60,145 bases of DNA from Occallatibacter sp. (GCA_017883405.1 JADGNO010000135.1:1-60145); one strand, 5' to 3'. Shown: positions 43,043 to 51,423, counted from the first letter of the stretch. Notes: generated by a model not told the origin, from the letters alone. Translations and numbers: made by a program.

Positions 43043-43591
43043 ATGAGGCAAATGGCACGCATCTGCGCCGCGGCGTTGATCTCAGTTCTCCCCGCGTGCA
43101 CTGCACAAACTCCTGCGCACCAACCCAGGCCCGAACCCAAGACCGAGGCCGCTGCTCCTGAGCTGTTTGAATATGTTCGCAGCGCGCTGCTTTTGCTCAC
43201 CCCAGAGGATGGCGTCAACGACAACGTCGAAGTCACGTTCAACTGGAGCACCAACGTGATGACCATCGCGCAGCCCGGCGGCCATTGTGATCTGTTTATG
43301 AATGCGTTGAACTCGAACGATGTCGCATGGGATGTCTTCGACCCGAGCGACACACACGAGACGCGTGAAAAGCTTCTTCGCCTGACACTGGTCTCCGTCA
43401 GCGGCACGCGGGCGCGAACCTGCTACGACAAATCCGGCCGAGTAGACGAAAGCGTTCCCGCCAACAGGATCAGGTTTCTCTTTTCCCAACAGAAGGCCGA
43501 TCAGTGGCCAGGCTTCCAGGCCAAACTTACCAAAACATTAAAGAGGCTCATCGTCCTGAGCGGCGGCACTGGAGAGGTAAAGCTCTTCTAA
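43043..43591 (+). CDS. Lipoprotein of unknown function
   Basis: 182 residues from ATG 43043, with AAAGGAG about 13 bases upstream; the upstream overlap with the ATPase gene is thereby avoided. A lipoprotein signal ends LISVLPAC (Cys about residue 19). A Pro/Glu linker follows, then a domain with GVNDNVEVTFNWSTNVMTIA and CDLFMNALNSNDVAWDVFDPS. I do not recognise the family and see no catalytic motif. It starts 31 bases after the ATPase stop, so the two may be co-transcribed. Confidence 0.65.
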   Translation: MRQMARICAAALISVLPACTAQTPAHQPRPEPKTEAAAPELFEYVRSALLLLTPEDGVNDNVEVTFNWSTNVMTIAQPGGHCDLFMNALNSNDVAWDVFDPSDTHETREKLLRLTLVSVSGTRARTCYDKSGRVDESVPANRIRFLFSQQKADQWPGFQAKLTKTLKRLIVLSGGTGEVKLF

Positions 43592-43614
43592 AAATTGCGC
43601 TCTGTACTAAGCGC

Positions 43615-43658
43615 AAAAAAACACGCGCCGCTTCTCGCAATGAGCGAGATGCGGCGCG
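43615..43658 (-). terminator. Intrinsic terminator of the ribosomal block
   Basis: On the minus strand a strong hairpin (CGCGCCGC and TCTCGC arms, one mismatch) is followed by seven T. A second, weaker hairpin (TTGCGC/GCGCAA) and T5 come just after. This closes the prs-to-rplI gene series. Confidence 0.85.
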
Positions 43659-43678
43659 GCCATCCGTTCGGTTGTAAA

Positions 43679-44173
43679 CTATTCGACTGCGGCTTCTGCC
43701 TTCGGTGCTCCGGCCGTCTCGTCTTCCTGAGCTTCAGCCAAAACCGTTACTTTGATGTGCGCGGTTACTTCGCGGTGCAGGCGAATGCCCACCGTGATGT
43801 CTCCCACAGTCTTCAAAGGATCGGTGAGCTGAATCTTGCGGCGATCGATGTCGAAGCCCTTCGCTGCCAGTTCGGCGGCAATGTCCGCCGAAGTAACGGA
43901 GCCGAACAGGTGGCCCGCTTCGCCCGACTTGCGCGTGAAGCTGAGCTCCACCGGCGCCAGCTTTGAGGCCAGCTCTTCAGCCTGCGACTTCTCGCTTGCT
44001 GAGCGGCGCGCTGCGGCATCTTTCATCTGCTCAATCACTGCCTTGTTGGCCTCAGTAGCCTGCATGGCCATTTTGCGGGGCAGCAGGTAGTTGCGTCCGT
44101 AACCCTCTGCGACCTTCACCACGTCTCCGCGGAGTCCCAGGTTGGGTACGTCTTCCTTCAGAATTACTTCCAT
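43679..44173 (-). CDS. rplI: 50S ribosomal protein L9
   Basis: 164 residues from ATG 44173 (MEVILKEDVPNLGLRGDVVK), with GGAGAG upstream; a frame extension to 44224 is not supported. GYGRNYLLPRKMAMQAT is the conserved N-domain rRNA-binding stretch, then a long helix and the C-domain with HLFGSVTSADIAAEL. A Glu/Ala-rich tail of about 15 residues is extra. It binds 23S rRNA at the base of the L1 stalk. Last gene of the ribosomal block, before a strong terminator. Confidence 0.97.
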   Translation of the reverse strand: MEVILKEDVPNLGLRGDVVKVAEGYGRNYLLPRKMAMQATEANKAVIEQMKDAAARRSASEKSQAEELASKLAPVELSFTRKSGEAGHLFGSVTSADIAAELAAKGFDIDRRKIQLTDPLKTVGDITVGIRLHREVTAHIKVTVLAEAQEDETAGAPKAEAAVE

Positions 44174-44342
44174 GTGAATCTCTCCAATTTGTGCGGGCGG
44201 CGTCGGGGCCGATTTCCTCCCCACGGCTCAGAAGCTCACAGCCTCGCATCCGTGCGGTGTTCCGTTTGCCCTGCGGTACATTCAGCGACCGATCATCCGG
44301 CTGCCGCGCGATATTCAAATCTGGCCGCAAGCGGCCAACATT

Positions 44343-44699
44343 CTAGTGCCGTGTAGCAAACGGCAGCAGGGCGATGTTCCGGGCCTGCTTGATGGCACGG
44401 GTCAGGCGGCGCTGGTGCGTGGTGCAAACGCCGGTAAGCCGACGAGGCACAATCTTGCCGCGCTCAGCCACAAACCCCTGCAGCAACCGAACATCGCGGT
44501 AAGGGATCGCATCAATCTTCTCGGTGCAGAACTTGCAGACCTTCTTGCGCCGGAAAAACTTTCCGCGTCCGCCAGGTCCGCCGCTGGGACGACCGCCCTG
44601 CGGACGACCGCCACCACCAGATCGCGCCGGTGGTCCGTCGTTGCCACCTTGTGGTGCTGCGCCCGTCTCAGGCGCCTTGCCTACTGTTTCATCAGCCAT
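44343..44699 (-). CDS. rpsR: 30S ribosomal protein S18
   Basis: 118 residues from ATG 44699, with AGAGGAAA upstream. The S18 core is [20 protein letters not shown] then [20 protein letters not shown]. The core is normally about 75 residues; here a Gly/Pro/Arg-rich, probably disordered N-terminal extension of about 45 residues is added. Three Cys are kept in the core (KFCTEK type), so a zinc-binding C+ form is possible. It lies between rpsF and rplI, the usual order. Confidence 0.97.
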   Translation of the reverse strand: MADETVGKAPETGAAPQGGNDGPPARSGGGGRPQGGRPSGGPGGRGKFFRRKKVCKFCTEKIDAIPYRDVRLLQGFVAERGKIVPRRLTGVCTTHQRRLTRAIKQARNIALLPFATRH

Positions 44700-44817
44700 G
44701 TTGTTTCCTCTTCTACTCTCTCGCGTTGCAACTCGCACAAGGGCGCCGCAACGCAAATGGATCGGGCCGTGCCTTTTTAAATCTCAACCGGCAGCGGCAA
44801 TTAACAAGAACTCAGAA

Positions 44818-45255
44818 CTACGCGTTTGCCTGCACAGGCTCCACAACTTCAGCCGGAGCAGCTGCAACAGGTGCGGGTGCAGCGGGAGCATGCGCAGCCG
44901 CCGGCTCGGCGCTCAGCTTGCGACGAGTTCCGCGCAGTGCCTTCACCTTCGCCAACCGCTTTTCTTCTTCATCCATACGAACAGTGATGAACTTGATCAC
45001 CTGTTCGGTCACGCGCAGACGACGCTCCAGTTCGAGCACTCCGGCGCCATCCGCCTCAATGGTCAGCAGAACGTAGTTGCCGTCGTTGAATTTGCGCACC
45101 ATGTAGGCAAGCTTGCGGCGGCCCATCTTCTCAACCGTCTTGACCGCGCCGCCACCCGTGGTGATTGTTGTTGTGAAGCCGGCCACCAGCTTGTCGACTT
45201 CCTCATCGGCCACATCTGGCCGAACGATAAACATAACCTCATACAAACGGGACAT
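44818..45255 (-). CDS. rpsF: 30S ribosomal protein S6
   Basis: 145 residues; AAAGGA precedes the ATG. The fold begins MSRLYEVMFIVRPDVADEEV and continues with MGRRKLAYMVRKFNDGNYVL and VIKFITVRMDEEE, all typical of S6. The final 40 residues are an Ala/Pro-rich extension replacing the Glu-rich tail of E. coli S6. S6 pairs with S18 on the 30S platform, in keeping with the gene order. Confidence 0.97.
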   Translation of the reverse strand: MSRLYEVMFIVRPDVADEEVDKLVAGFTTTITTGGGAVKTVEKMGRRKLAYMVRKFNDGNYVLLTIEADGAGVLELERRLRVTEQVIKFITVRMDEEEKRLAKVKALRGTRRKLSAEPAAAHAPAAPAPVAAAPAEVVEPVQANA

Positions 45256-45350
45256 CTTTTTGATTCCTTTTCCGCCGAAGCCTCACTCCGCTTCAGCCCT
45301 CAACTCTCAGTTCGCAGTCGCCGGTTCCTGGATCACAACTCGTTTTGTCG

Positions 45351-46019
45351 CTAATCCTGATCCTTGTTCCCTGGCCCCTGGTCCCTGTCTTCCTTCCGGT
45401 TAAACTCATTCATCGCGGCTGCCGGCCCTGCTTCAAGGGTGCGCCGCGTAGCCGTTGCCACCCGGTCAAGCACCTCGTCCAGAATCGTCAAATCCGCTTT
45501 GCGCATCGGCGAGAGCAAGTATTCCTTGCCTCCCCGCCTTCCGCCACCAGCGGCTACGGCCTCAGGCGGTAGGTCCAGTCCCACGCCAATGCGCAGTCGC
45601 AACCACTCCTGAGTCCCCAGGGCGCCGGTGACGCTGCGGGCTCCGTTGTGCCCGGCAGGCGATCCGCGCTCCCTGATCTTGAAGGTGCCCAGCGTCAGGT
45701 CAAGCTCGTCGTAAATTACGAGCATGTCCCTGCCTGGATCAACTTCAAATTCCCGAACCAGAGCGGCCACTGAAAGCCCGCTCAGGTTCATGAAAGTTTC
45801 CGGCTTGGCCAGAACCACTTCGCGACCCGCCATGCGGCAGGTTGCTGTTACGGCCCGGCAGCGCCGGTTCTGCACCACAACGCCCTCTTGCTGGGCGATG
45901 CGGTCAATTGCCATGAACCCTGCGTTATGCGGAGTCCACTGGTACTCGGGACCGGGATTACCGAGCCCCACCACAAGAAACGGGGTTCGCCGATCCATAC
46001 TTGCGGTCGCGTCAGCCAA
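45351..46019 (-). CDS. pth: Peptidyl-tRNA hydrolase
   Basis: 222 residues from TTG 46019, three bases after the rplY stop; ATG 45998 is an alternative that starts MDRRTPFLVVGLGNPG. Asn21 (GLGNPGPEY), His31 (WTPHNAGF) and the YDELDL Asp near residue 104 are the conserved active-site residues. KPETFMNLSG and GSPAGHNGARSV are further family marks. The C-terminal NRKEDRDQGPGNKDQD is not typical and is encoded by a low-complexity stretch of CCCTGG units like those seen in intergenic DNA. It releases tRNA from stalled peptidyl-tRNA. Confidence 0.95.
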   Translation of the reverse strand: MADATASMDRRTPFLVVGLGNPGPEYQWTPHNAGFMAIDRIAQQEGVVVQNRRCRAVTATCRMAGREVVLAKPETFMNLSGLSVAALVREFEVDPGRDMLVIYDELDLTLGTFKIRERGSPAGHNGARSVTGALGTQEWLRLRIGVGLDLPPEAVAAGGGRRGGKEYLLSPMRKADLTILDEVLDRVATATRRTLEAGPAAAMNEFNRKEDRDQGPGNKDQD

Positions 46020-46022
46020 GGC

Positions 46023-46706
46023 TTACTTCTTCGCCGGAGCCTCGGCGTCGGGCTTGCCCTTCTTCGCCACTTCCGGCTCTGCCGGCGTAGCCCCTGTTGC
46101 CGCGACCACTGCAGCCTCAGCGCCTTCAACCACCGGAGCAACTTCTTCGCGAATCGAAACAACGTGCGCCACAGTAGCGTCTTCTGAGTTCAGGTACTTG
46201 ATCTTGTCGGAGTGCGGCAGACCGCTCACGCGCACCACCTGGTGCATCTTAAGCTCGCTCACATCCACATCGATGTGGCTCGGAATGTCGGCCGGCAAGC
46301 ACTCGATTTCAACTTCGCGCAATACCTGGTCAAGAATTCCACCCTCGGCCTTCACGCCCACCGGGATACCAAGCAGCTTGACGCGCACCTTCACGCGCAG
46401 CGCCTTATCCAGAGCAATACGCTTCAGGTCGATGTGGATCAGCTGATCCTTGATCGGCTCGCGCTGAAAATCAACAATCATGGCCTTGGCAGTGGCATGG
46501 CCGGGAATCTCAACGTCGAAGATCGTGTTGTGACCCGTTTCGGAAAAGAGAATCCGAGAAATCTGCTTCGGGTCGACTTCTACGGCAACCGGTTCTGAGC
46601 CCGGGCCATAAATAACTGCGGGGATTTTGCCGGCAACACGTACGCGACGCGCGGCATTCTTGTTGAACTTGCCCACTCGGGGCTTTGCTGCGACTACTTC
46701 AGGCAT
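46023..46706 (-). CDS. rplY: 50S ribosomal protein L25, long CTC form
   Basis: 227 residues, with GAGAG before the ATG. The 5S rRNA-binding N-domain (KFNKNAARRVRVAGKIPAVIYG) is followed by the TL5/CTC C-domain (VEIECLPADIPSHIDVDVSEL). An Ala/Pro/Lys-rich tail of about 40 residues ends the protein. It lies between prs and pth, a conserved order in many bacteria. Confidence 0.95.
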   Translation of the reverse strand: MPEVVAAKPRVGKFNKNAARRVRVAGKIPAVIYGPGSEPVAVEVDPKQISRILFSETGHNTIFDVEIPGHATAKAMIVDFQREPIKDQLIHIDLKRIALDKALRVKVRVKLLGIPVGVKAEGGILDQVLREVEIECLPADIPSHIDVDVSELKMHQVVRVSGLPHSDKIKYLNSEDATVAHVVSIREEVAPVVEGAEAAVVAATGATPAEPEVAKKGKPDAEAPAKK

Positions 46707-46754
46707 TTCGTCTCTCGTTTCTTTTCTCGGGCACGGGCCTTAAGGCATCCGCTC

Positions 46755-46887
46755 CCTTTGTTAAGCCGGCGTTCAGTGAACAGTGGTCAGTGGTCAGTGA
46801 AAAGGTTCAATTACTGAGCACTGCGCCTTACGCCAGCCGAATTGTTATTACGAGCAGGAACACTGTTCACTGTCCACTGCTCACTTA
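46755..46887. repeat. Clustered CAGTGAACAGT/ACTGTTCACTG inverted short repeats
   Basis: Two clusters of the same short unit face each other: GTTCAGTGAACAGTGGTCAG with TTCAATTA on the left, and CACTGTTCACTGTCCACTG with TTAATTGAAC on the right, ending at the prs stop. They can pair over about 20 bases and may act as a processing hairpin between prs and rplY. Confidence 0.6.
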
Positions 46888-47988
46888 ATTGAACAACGTA
46901 CTAACACTCGTCTCCATGTGAATGCTCTCTATCGCCGCGCCCAGCAGGCCGGCAATGGAAAGCACCTTGATCTTGGGCAACTTCTGTGCCGCTTCGCGCA
47001 AGGGGACAGTGTCTGTAACCACCACCTGCTCCAGCCGCGAATTGGCAATACGATCGATGGCCGGTCCTGAAAGCAAAGCATGACTCGCGCAGGCATACAC
47101 TGCCGTGGCGCCTGCATTCAAAAGTGCATCAACAGTTTTTACAAGCGTTCCAGCCGTGTCGATAATGTCGTCGATGATCAAGCAGGTTCTGCCCTTCACA
47201 TCGCCGACCACGTTCATCACTTCGGCCACGTTCATGTCCGTGCGGCGCTTGTCCACAATCGCCAATGGAGCGCCCATCTTCTGCGCAAAGAATCGCGCTC
47301 GCTCCACTCCGCCTGGGTCAGGCGAAATCACCATCAGGTTGGGCAGATTTAATTCGCGGAAGTAGCTCACCAACACCGGGCTCGCATAAAGGTGATCCAC
47401 GGGAATATTAAAGAAGCCCTGAATCTGCGCGGCATGCAGATCCACAAACAGCGCGCGATTGGCGCCCGCCGTCGTCAACAGATCGGCAATCAGCTTGGCG
47501 CTTATCGCCACGCGCGGCTTGTCTTTGCGATCCTGGCGCGCATAACCGTAATAGGGCATCACCACCGTGATCCTCGCTGCTGATGCGCGCTTGAGCGCAT
47601 CAATCATCACCAGCAACTCCACCAGGTGCTGATCCACGGGATAGCAGGTCGGCTGCACGACAAAGACATCGACTCCGCGCACGTTCTCAAGCAACTGGAA
47701 GAAGACTTCGCCATCAGCAAAGCGCTGCAGCTTGGTCTCGCCTACTTTCACCCCGATGTGCTCGCCAATCTTGCGAGCCAACTCAGGATTAGCAGTTCCA
47801 GAAAACAGCCTGAAGCGCTTGTCCTCGCTCAAATTGCGAGCACGCTTGCGCTCCGTGGCCGGCTTGCCGTCCTTGGCCCCGTCCTTGGCCTTTGACCCGT
47901 CCTGCGACGCATCTTTCGCCGCCAAGTCCTTCGTCGCGGCTTCGGGTTGCTTGTCTTCCGTCGTGACCGTCACTGTTCCCGCTTCCAT
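46885..47988 (-). CDS. prs: Ribose-phosphate pyrophosphokinase with N-terminal extension
   Basis: 367 residues against about 315 in the family; GGAGGT precedes the ATG. The catalytic part begins near residue 57 (RFRLFSGTANPELARKIG). It contains PYYGYARQDRK (ATP loop), SPDPGGVERARFFAQ and the PRPP loop LIIDDIIDTAGTL. The first 55 residues are a Lys/Asp/Ala-rich extension with near-repeats of AKDG/SKAKDGAKDG and have no internal Met near the domain, so they are translated unless a rare start is used. It makes PRPP for nucleotide synthesis, including the pyrimidine genes at the right of the window. Confidence 0.95.
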   Translation of the reverse strand: MEAGTVTVTTEDKQPEAATKDLAAKDASQDGSKAKDGAKDGKPATERKRARNLSEDKRFRLFSGTANPELARKIGEHIGVKVGETKLQRFADGEVFFQLLENVRGVDVFVVQPTCYPVDQHLVELLVMIDALKRASAARITVVMPYYGYARQDRKDKPRVAISAKLIADLLTTAGANRALFVDLHAAQIQGFFNIPVDHLYASPVLVSYFRELNLPNLMVISPDPGGVERARFFAQKMGAPLAIVDKRRTDMNVAEVMNVVGDVKGRTCLIIDDIIDTAGTLVKTVDALLNAGATAVYACASHALLSGPAIDRIANSRLEQVVVTDTVPLREAAQKLPKIKVLSIAGLLGAAIESIHMETSVSTLFN

Positions 47989-48041
47989 TTCCGACTACCT
48001 CCATGCTGGTTGGCTATGGCTGTTTCTCGGCTACAAAATCT

Positions 48042-48115
48042 TGGCTGGGCGACTAGGATTCGAACCTAGACAAGTGCCTCCAAAGGGCACTGTCCTACCA
48101 TTAGACGATCGCCCA
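48042..48115 (-). tRNA. tRNA-Gln (UUG)
   Basis: On the minus strand a full cloverleaf can be drawn: acceptor TGGGCGA/TCGCCCA, D arm GTCT-AATGGTA-GGAC, anticodon arm GTGCC-CTTTGGA-GGCAC with anticodon TTG, and T arm CTAGG-TTCGAAT-CCTAG. Discriminator G is followed by an encoded CCA. It lies between ispE and prs on the same strand. Confidence 0.95.
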
Positions 48116-48160
48116 GCATGAGCAGCCGTTCGCGAGTTTCTCCCGCACAACGGACTACTG

Positions 48161-49243
48161 TCAATGCGAAAGCATGTCACGCCAGTAGGCTGCGCGCGAC
48201 AGAGTGCGAGTCAGGTAACTCTTCACTCCTGCCGGCCGCAAACGTTCGCAAGCCGCTTCCGCATCTCCGCGGGTCAGGTACAACCCGAAGAGCGCCGAAC
48301 CGGACCCCGACAGCATGGCAACAAGGGACGAGGCTGCCTCCGGAACGTCGGCACCCGCAAGTAAACGCTTGATCTCTGCAAGGGAAGGATGCTGGGGAAA
48401 AACAACTCGTTCAAAGTCGTTCTGGATCCAGCTACTGATCCCGGTGCGGACAAGCGCGGACTCTTGAGGTCCCGCAAGGTCCTCGCGGCCATTGTCGTTA
48501 CTGGCGAGGACACCGGAGGAGCCTGCTCCCTGCCCTCCCTCGGGGATTACTCCCGCAAAGGCGCTGGCATAGGCGCGGCTCAACTCATTCAGTTTACCGG
48601 CACTTGCCTCCGGGGTCAAACCTTCCTTTGCGCACAACGCATCCCAGTCGCGGAAAGCCTGCGGCGTTGAAACCCCCACCTCCGGCGTGGCAATCACGCA
48701 CCACGTAGGTTCAACATCCGGCAGGGGATACACCTCCTGCCCCCGATCCAGCCCCAGCACCGTGCCGCCAATCAAGAAAAGCGGCACGTCCGACCCCACC
48801 CGCGCCGCAATCTCCAACCGCCCAGCAAGCCAAGGATCTTGGGTGCCCCAGGTCCCGCTCTTGGGACCTGGGATACCACGAACCCCGAGTTCCACATCCA
48901 ACCCCACCAAAGCCGCCACCGCATTGGCCGACCCGGCTCCCAAACCACCCTGAACCGGCAGCCGCTTTTCAATATGAATCTCGACCTCGGCCGTCAACCC
49001 CAGCATCTCGAGCGCCAGCTCAACCATCTTCCACGCCGTGTTCCGCCCATCGGTCGGCACGCGCGCGTCATTCGAGGTCAGTCGCAAAGCCGTCACCGCA
49101 GCCGGCCGTGCCGTCACCGTGACCACGTCGTGCAACTCGATCGTCTGGTAAACCGTGGCCAGCGCATGAAAACCATCAGCTCGCGGCGCACCAATGCCGA
49201 GACCCAGGTTGATCTTTGCGTGCGAACGAACGCTTGTGGGCAT
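48161..49243 (-). CDS. ispE: 4-diphosphocytidyl-2-C-methyl-D-erythritol kinase with in-frame repeat insertion
   Basis: 360 residues; the family usually has about 285-310. GHMP-kinase motifs are present: SHAKINLGLGIGAPRADGFH, LPVQGGLGAGSANAVAALVG, VGSDVPLFLIGG and AMLSGSGSALFGLY. Two stretches make it long. The first, VRGIPGPKSGTWGTQDPW at about residue 122-139, is encoded by a copy of palindromic repeat family I (48841-48880). The second is a Gly/Ser-rich segment near residues 235-270. Catalytic Lys and Asp are retained, so the enzyme is probably active in the MEP isoprenoid pathway. Confidence 0.93.
   Translation of the reverse strand: MPTSVRSHAKINLGLGIGAPRADGFHALATVYQTIELHDVVTVTARPAAVTALRLTSNDARVPTDGRNTAWKMVELALEMLGLTAEVEIHIEKRLPVQGGLGAGSANAVAALVGLDVELGVRGIPGPKSGTWGTQDPWLAGRLEIAARVGSDVPLFLIGGTVLGLDRGQEVYPLPDVEPTWCVIATPEVGVSTPQAFRDWDALCAKEGLTPEASAGKLNELSRAYASAFAGVIPEGGQGAGSSGVLASNDNGREDLAGPQESALVRTGISSWIQNDFERVVFPQHPSLAEIKRLLAGADVPEAASSLVAMLSGSGSALFGLYLTRGDAEAACERLRPAGVKSYLTRTLSRAAYWRDMLSH
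48841..48880. repeat. Palindromic repeat family I, copy C, inside ispE
   Basis: GGGTGCC-CCAGGTCCC, loop GCTCTT, GGGACCTGG-GATACCACG. Ten paired bases, 40 bases in all. The copy is in frame and without a stop in the ispE reading direction; it falls between two conserved segments of the protein. Confidence 0.85.
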
Positions 49244-49337
49244 ACCGGTTCATTCTAGAACCAGAATCCACATTCAACCGCGGAACAACCGGAGTAAACT
49301 CTGCGTAATAACGGAGGACGACCACCCAGGAGCGACC

Positions 49338-49535
49338 ATGCACTTCCTGCTCTTTGCCCTCGCACTCTACTTCGCGCCAGCCATCATCGCCGCCGCGCGC
49401 AACACGCATAACGCCACCGCAATCCTCCTGCTCAACGTCTTCCTTGGCTGGACGATGATCGGATGGTTCGTCGCGTTGCTGATGGCCATCTGCTCCGCCC
49501 CCTGCTGGGCCTACTACTACCGTCGCGGATGCTGA
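49338..49535 (+). CDS. Small membrane protein of the superinfection immunity family
   Basis: 65 residues from ATG 49338, with AGGAG seven bases upstream; an upstream frame to 49194 is antisense to ispE. Two membrane helices flank a short loop with ARNTHNATAILLLNVFLGWT, then MIGWFVALLMAICS. The R-x-H-x-x-x-x-I-x-x-x-N-x-x-x-G-W-T pattern is that of the superinfection-immunity family (PF14373), known from phage T4 Imm and common in bacterial chromosomes. It overlaps the start of the next gene. No phage genes are near, so an immunity role is unproven. Confidence 0.8.
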   Translation: MHFLLFALALYFAPAIIAAARNTHNATAILLLNVFLGWTMIGWFVALLMAICSAPCWAYYYRRGC

Positions 49536-51292
49536 AGGCCCCGGCGCGCTGGGGGCTGCGTGATTGGCTTGCCGCCATCGGCATCTTTGCCGCCACGGCA
49601 GCCGTGGTCCTCTGGCAGAACGCACACGTTGCCGTACTTTGGGACCTGAGCTACGTGCTCGACTCCGCCGCGCGCATCGCCCAGGGACAGCTTCCCTATC
49701 GCGATTTCCCATTGGCTCACGCGCCGCTCACATTCCTCATCCAGGCAGCCATCATCCGGCTCACCGGCCGCGTCTTTTTCCATCACGTGCTGTACGCAGC
49801 CATTGTGGGCGGCCTCGGCACTGCTCTCACATGGCGCATCGCGCTGCATTCGCTGTTAAGCCGCGTCAACAATTCTTGGCTCGTCTCGCTCATTCTTGCC
49901 GCGCCGCTCACGGTACTCGGCATCTACTGCATTCTGCCGCTCCCGTCCTACGACTGCGATTGCGCCTTCTCAATCCTCGTAGCCATCTATCTGCTGCAGC
50001 GCCTCAGCCAAACTTCGTCATGGCTCTATGGAATCATCACGGGCGCGGCCCTTTGCCTGCCGGTCTTTTTCAAGCAGAACATTGGCCTCCCATTTCTGGC
50101 CGCCACCTGCGGCATCCTCGCCGTCGCGCTTGCCGCCGAATTGTCCGGGCTTCTCAAGCCGCCAGCACCCGATTCGCCCGCCCGCGCATTGTCGACGAAG
50201 CCACTATTCGCCGTGCTTACCGGCATCGCGGCCACTCTTTCGGCAGCTCTGCTCGTACTGCATTTCACCGTCGGCCTCGGCAATTATTATCATTGGACCA
50301 TCCAGTTCGCAGCCCAGCGTCGGCTGCCCGGTCCGCAGCAAATGCTCAGTGTCTACAGTGATCCGCAATTGCTCTGGAAGCTGCCGTGCATCATCGCCGC
50401 GCTCGCGCTTCTTCGCCGCGCCAAAGCACAATGGGCCAAGCTCGTCGCGCTCTTTCTCTTCGCCGCACCGTTCGTATACACACTCTGCACGCTGTTTATC
50501 TACAACGATGCAGACGAGCGCGGCGACAGCCTGCTCGCCCTGTGGCCAATGCTGTTGATTCTCGCCGCTGCATTGGCTCTGTGGAACCTGCGCAGTCTCC
50601 GCATCGAGCGGCGCCTGCATTTCCATATCGCGCCGCTCCTGCCGATTCTCATCCTGATCGCCATCCACGGCACGCTCATGTCGCAGCAACTCTGGGGATC
50701 GACCTACGCAATCTGGCCGCTGCTCATCCTGCTCATCGCCGACATAACAGCGTTCCTGGCGGAATTCAAATCACCAGCAATAGACTTCGGCAAGATCACG
50801 CCAGCCATTGCGGCAGGCATTTCAGTCACTCTACTCATCTGCGGCGCCCTCTACACCACCAGCGAAGAGCGGCTGTCCTACGCGCAGCTTCCCGCCGACC
50901 CAGTGCAGCACTCAACATTCCCGCAGCTCAAAGGCCTGTCCACTCCAGGCCCGTTTCTGCAGGACTTCGACGAACTGCTTCGCTACGCCAACGCCAACAT
51001 CCCACAAACCGACGGCATCACTCTCATCCCCGGCGAAGATCCGTTCTACTTCGCCACCGGCCGCACGCCGCAGTTTCCGGTGCTGCTCTTCGATCGCGCC
51101 GCCGACCCGCTCTCGCCCGCACAAGTCGCGGAAGCAGCAAGCCAACACAACATCCGCTGGCTCATCGTAAAACGCAATCTGCAACTGACCGCCGACCCCA
51201 CTCCGCAACGCGAAGCAACAATCACTCAACTGCAAGAGAGATTCAAACTAGCAGCAAGCCTCCACGCCTACGACATCTATAAAATCCGCTAG
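49529..51292 (+). CDS. GT39-like (ArnT/PMT-type) membrane glycosyltransferase
   Basis: 587 residues from ATG 49529, which overlaps the previous gene by seven bases; a longer frame from 49463 is unlikely. About 11 hydrophobic segments are present. After the first helix the loop carries LWDLSYVLDSAARIAQGQLP then YRDFPLAHAPLTFLIQA, where PMT_2 enzymes carry catalytic acids. The last ~100 residues are soluble. It would move a sugar from a polyprenyl phosphate to an unknown acceptor. Coupling to a tiny membrane protein is odd and may indicate a complex. Confidence 0.8.
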   Translation: MLKAPARWGLRDWLAAIGIFAATAAVVLWQNAHVAVLWDLSYVLDSAARIAQGQLPYRDFPLAHAPLTFLIQAAIIRLTGRVFFHHVLYAAIVGGLGTALTWRIALHSLLSRVNNSWLVSLILAAPLTVLGIYCILPLPSYDCDCAFSILVAIYLLQRLSQTSSWLYGIITGAALCLPVFFKQNIGLPFLAATCGILAVALAAELSGLLKPPAPDSPARALSTKPLFAVLTGIAATLSAALLVLHFTVGLGNYYHWTIQFAAQRRLPGPQQMLSVYSDPQLLWKLPCIIAALALLRRAKAQWAKLVALFLFAAPFVYTLCTLFIYNDADERGDSLLALWPMLLILAAALALWNLRSLRIERRLHFHIAPLLPILILIAIHGTLMSQQLWGSTYAIWPLLILLIADITAFLAEFKSPAIDFGKITPAIAAGISVTLLICGALYTTSEERLSYAQLPADPVQHSTFPQLKGLSTPGPFLQDFDELLRYANANIPQTDGITLIPGEDPFYFATGRTPQFPVLLFDRAADPLSPAQVAEAASQHNIRWLIVKRNLQLTADPTPQREATITQLQERFKLAASLHAYDIYKIR

Positions 51293-51327
51293 CGCCCCGC
51301 TGAAAACTCGATGAGAGCTTTCTTGTT

Positions 51328-51395
51328 GAAGGGTACGGGCTTCAGCCCGTACATGGAGCCATGCAAAGTAATAGGGGCTTTAGCCCCCGAGGGGC
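51328..51395. repeat. Bipartite palindromic repeat family II, copy 2
   Basis: Left hairpin GTACGGGCTTCAGCCCGTAC, variable spacer of about 24 bases, right hairpin GGGGCTTTAGCCCCCGAGGG. The element lies after the GT39-like gene. Confidence 0.8.
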
Positions 51396-51423
51396 GGTTT
51401 TCATCTACACCGAGCAAAAGCGG

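Noticed and set aside
49338-49535. Evidence for a prophage from the superinfection-immunity-like gene
   Set aside because: No integrase, capsid, tail or lysis genes surround it; the family is common in chromosomes.
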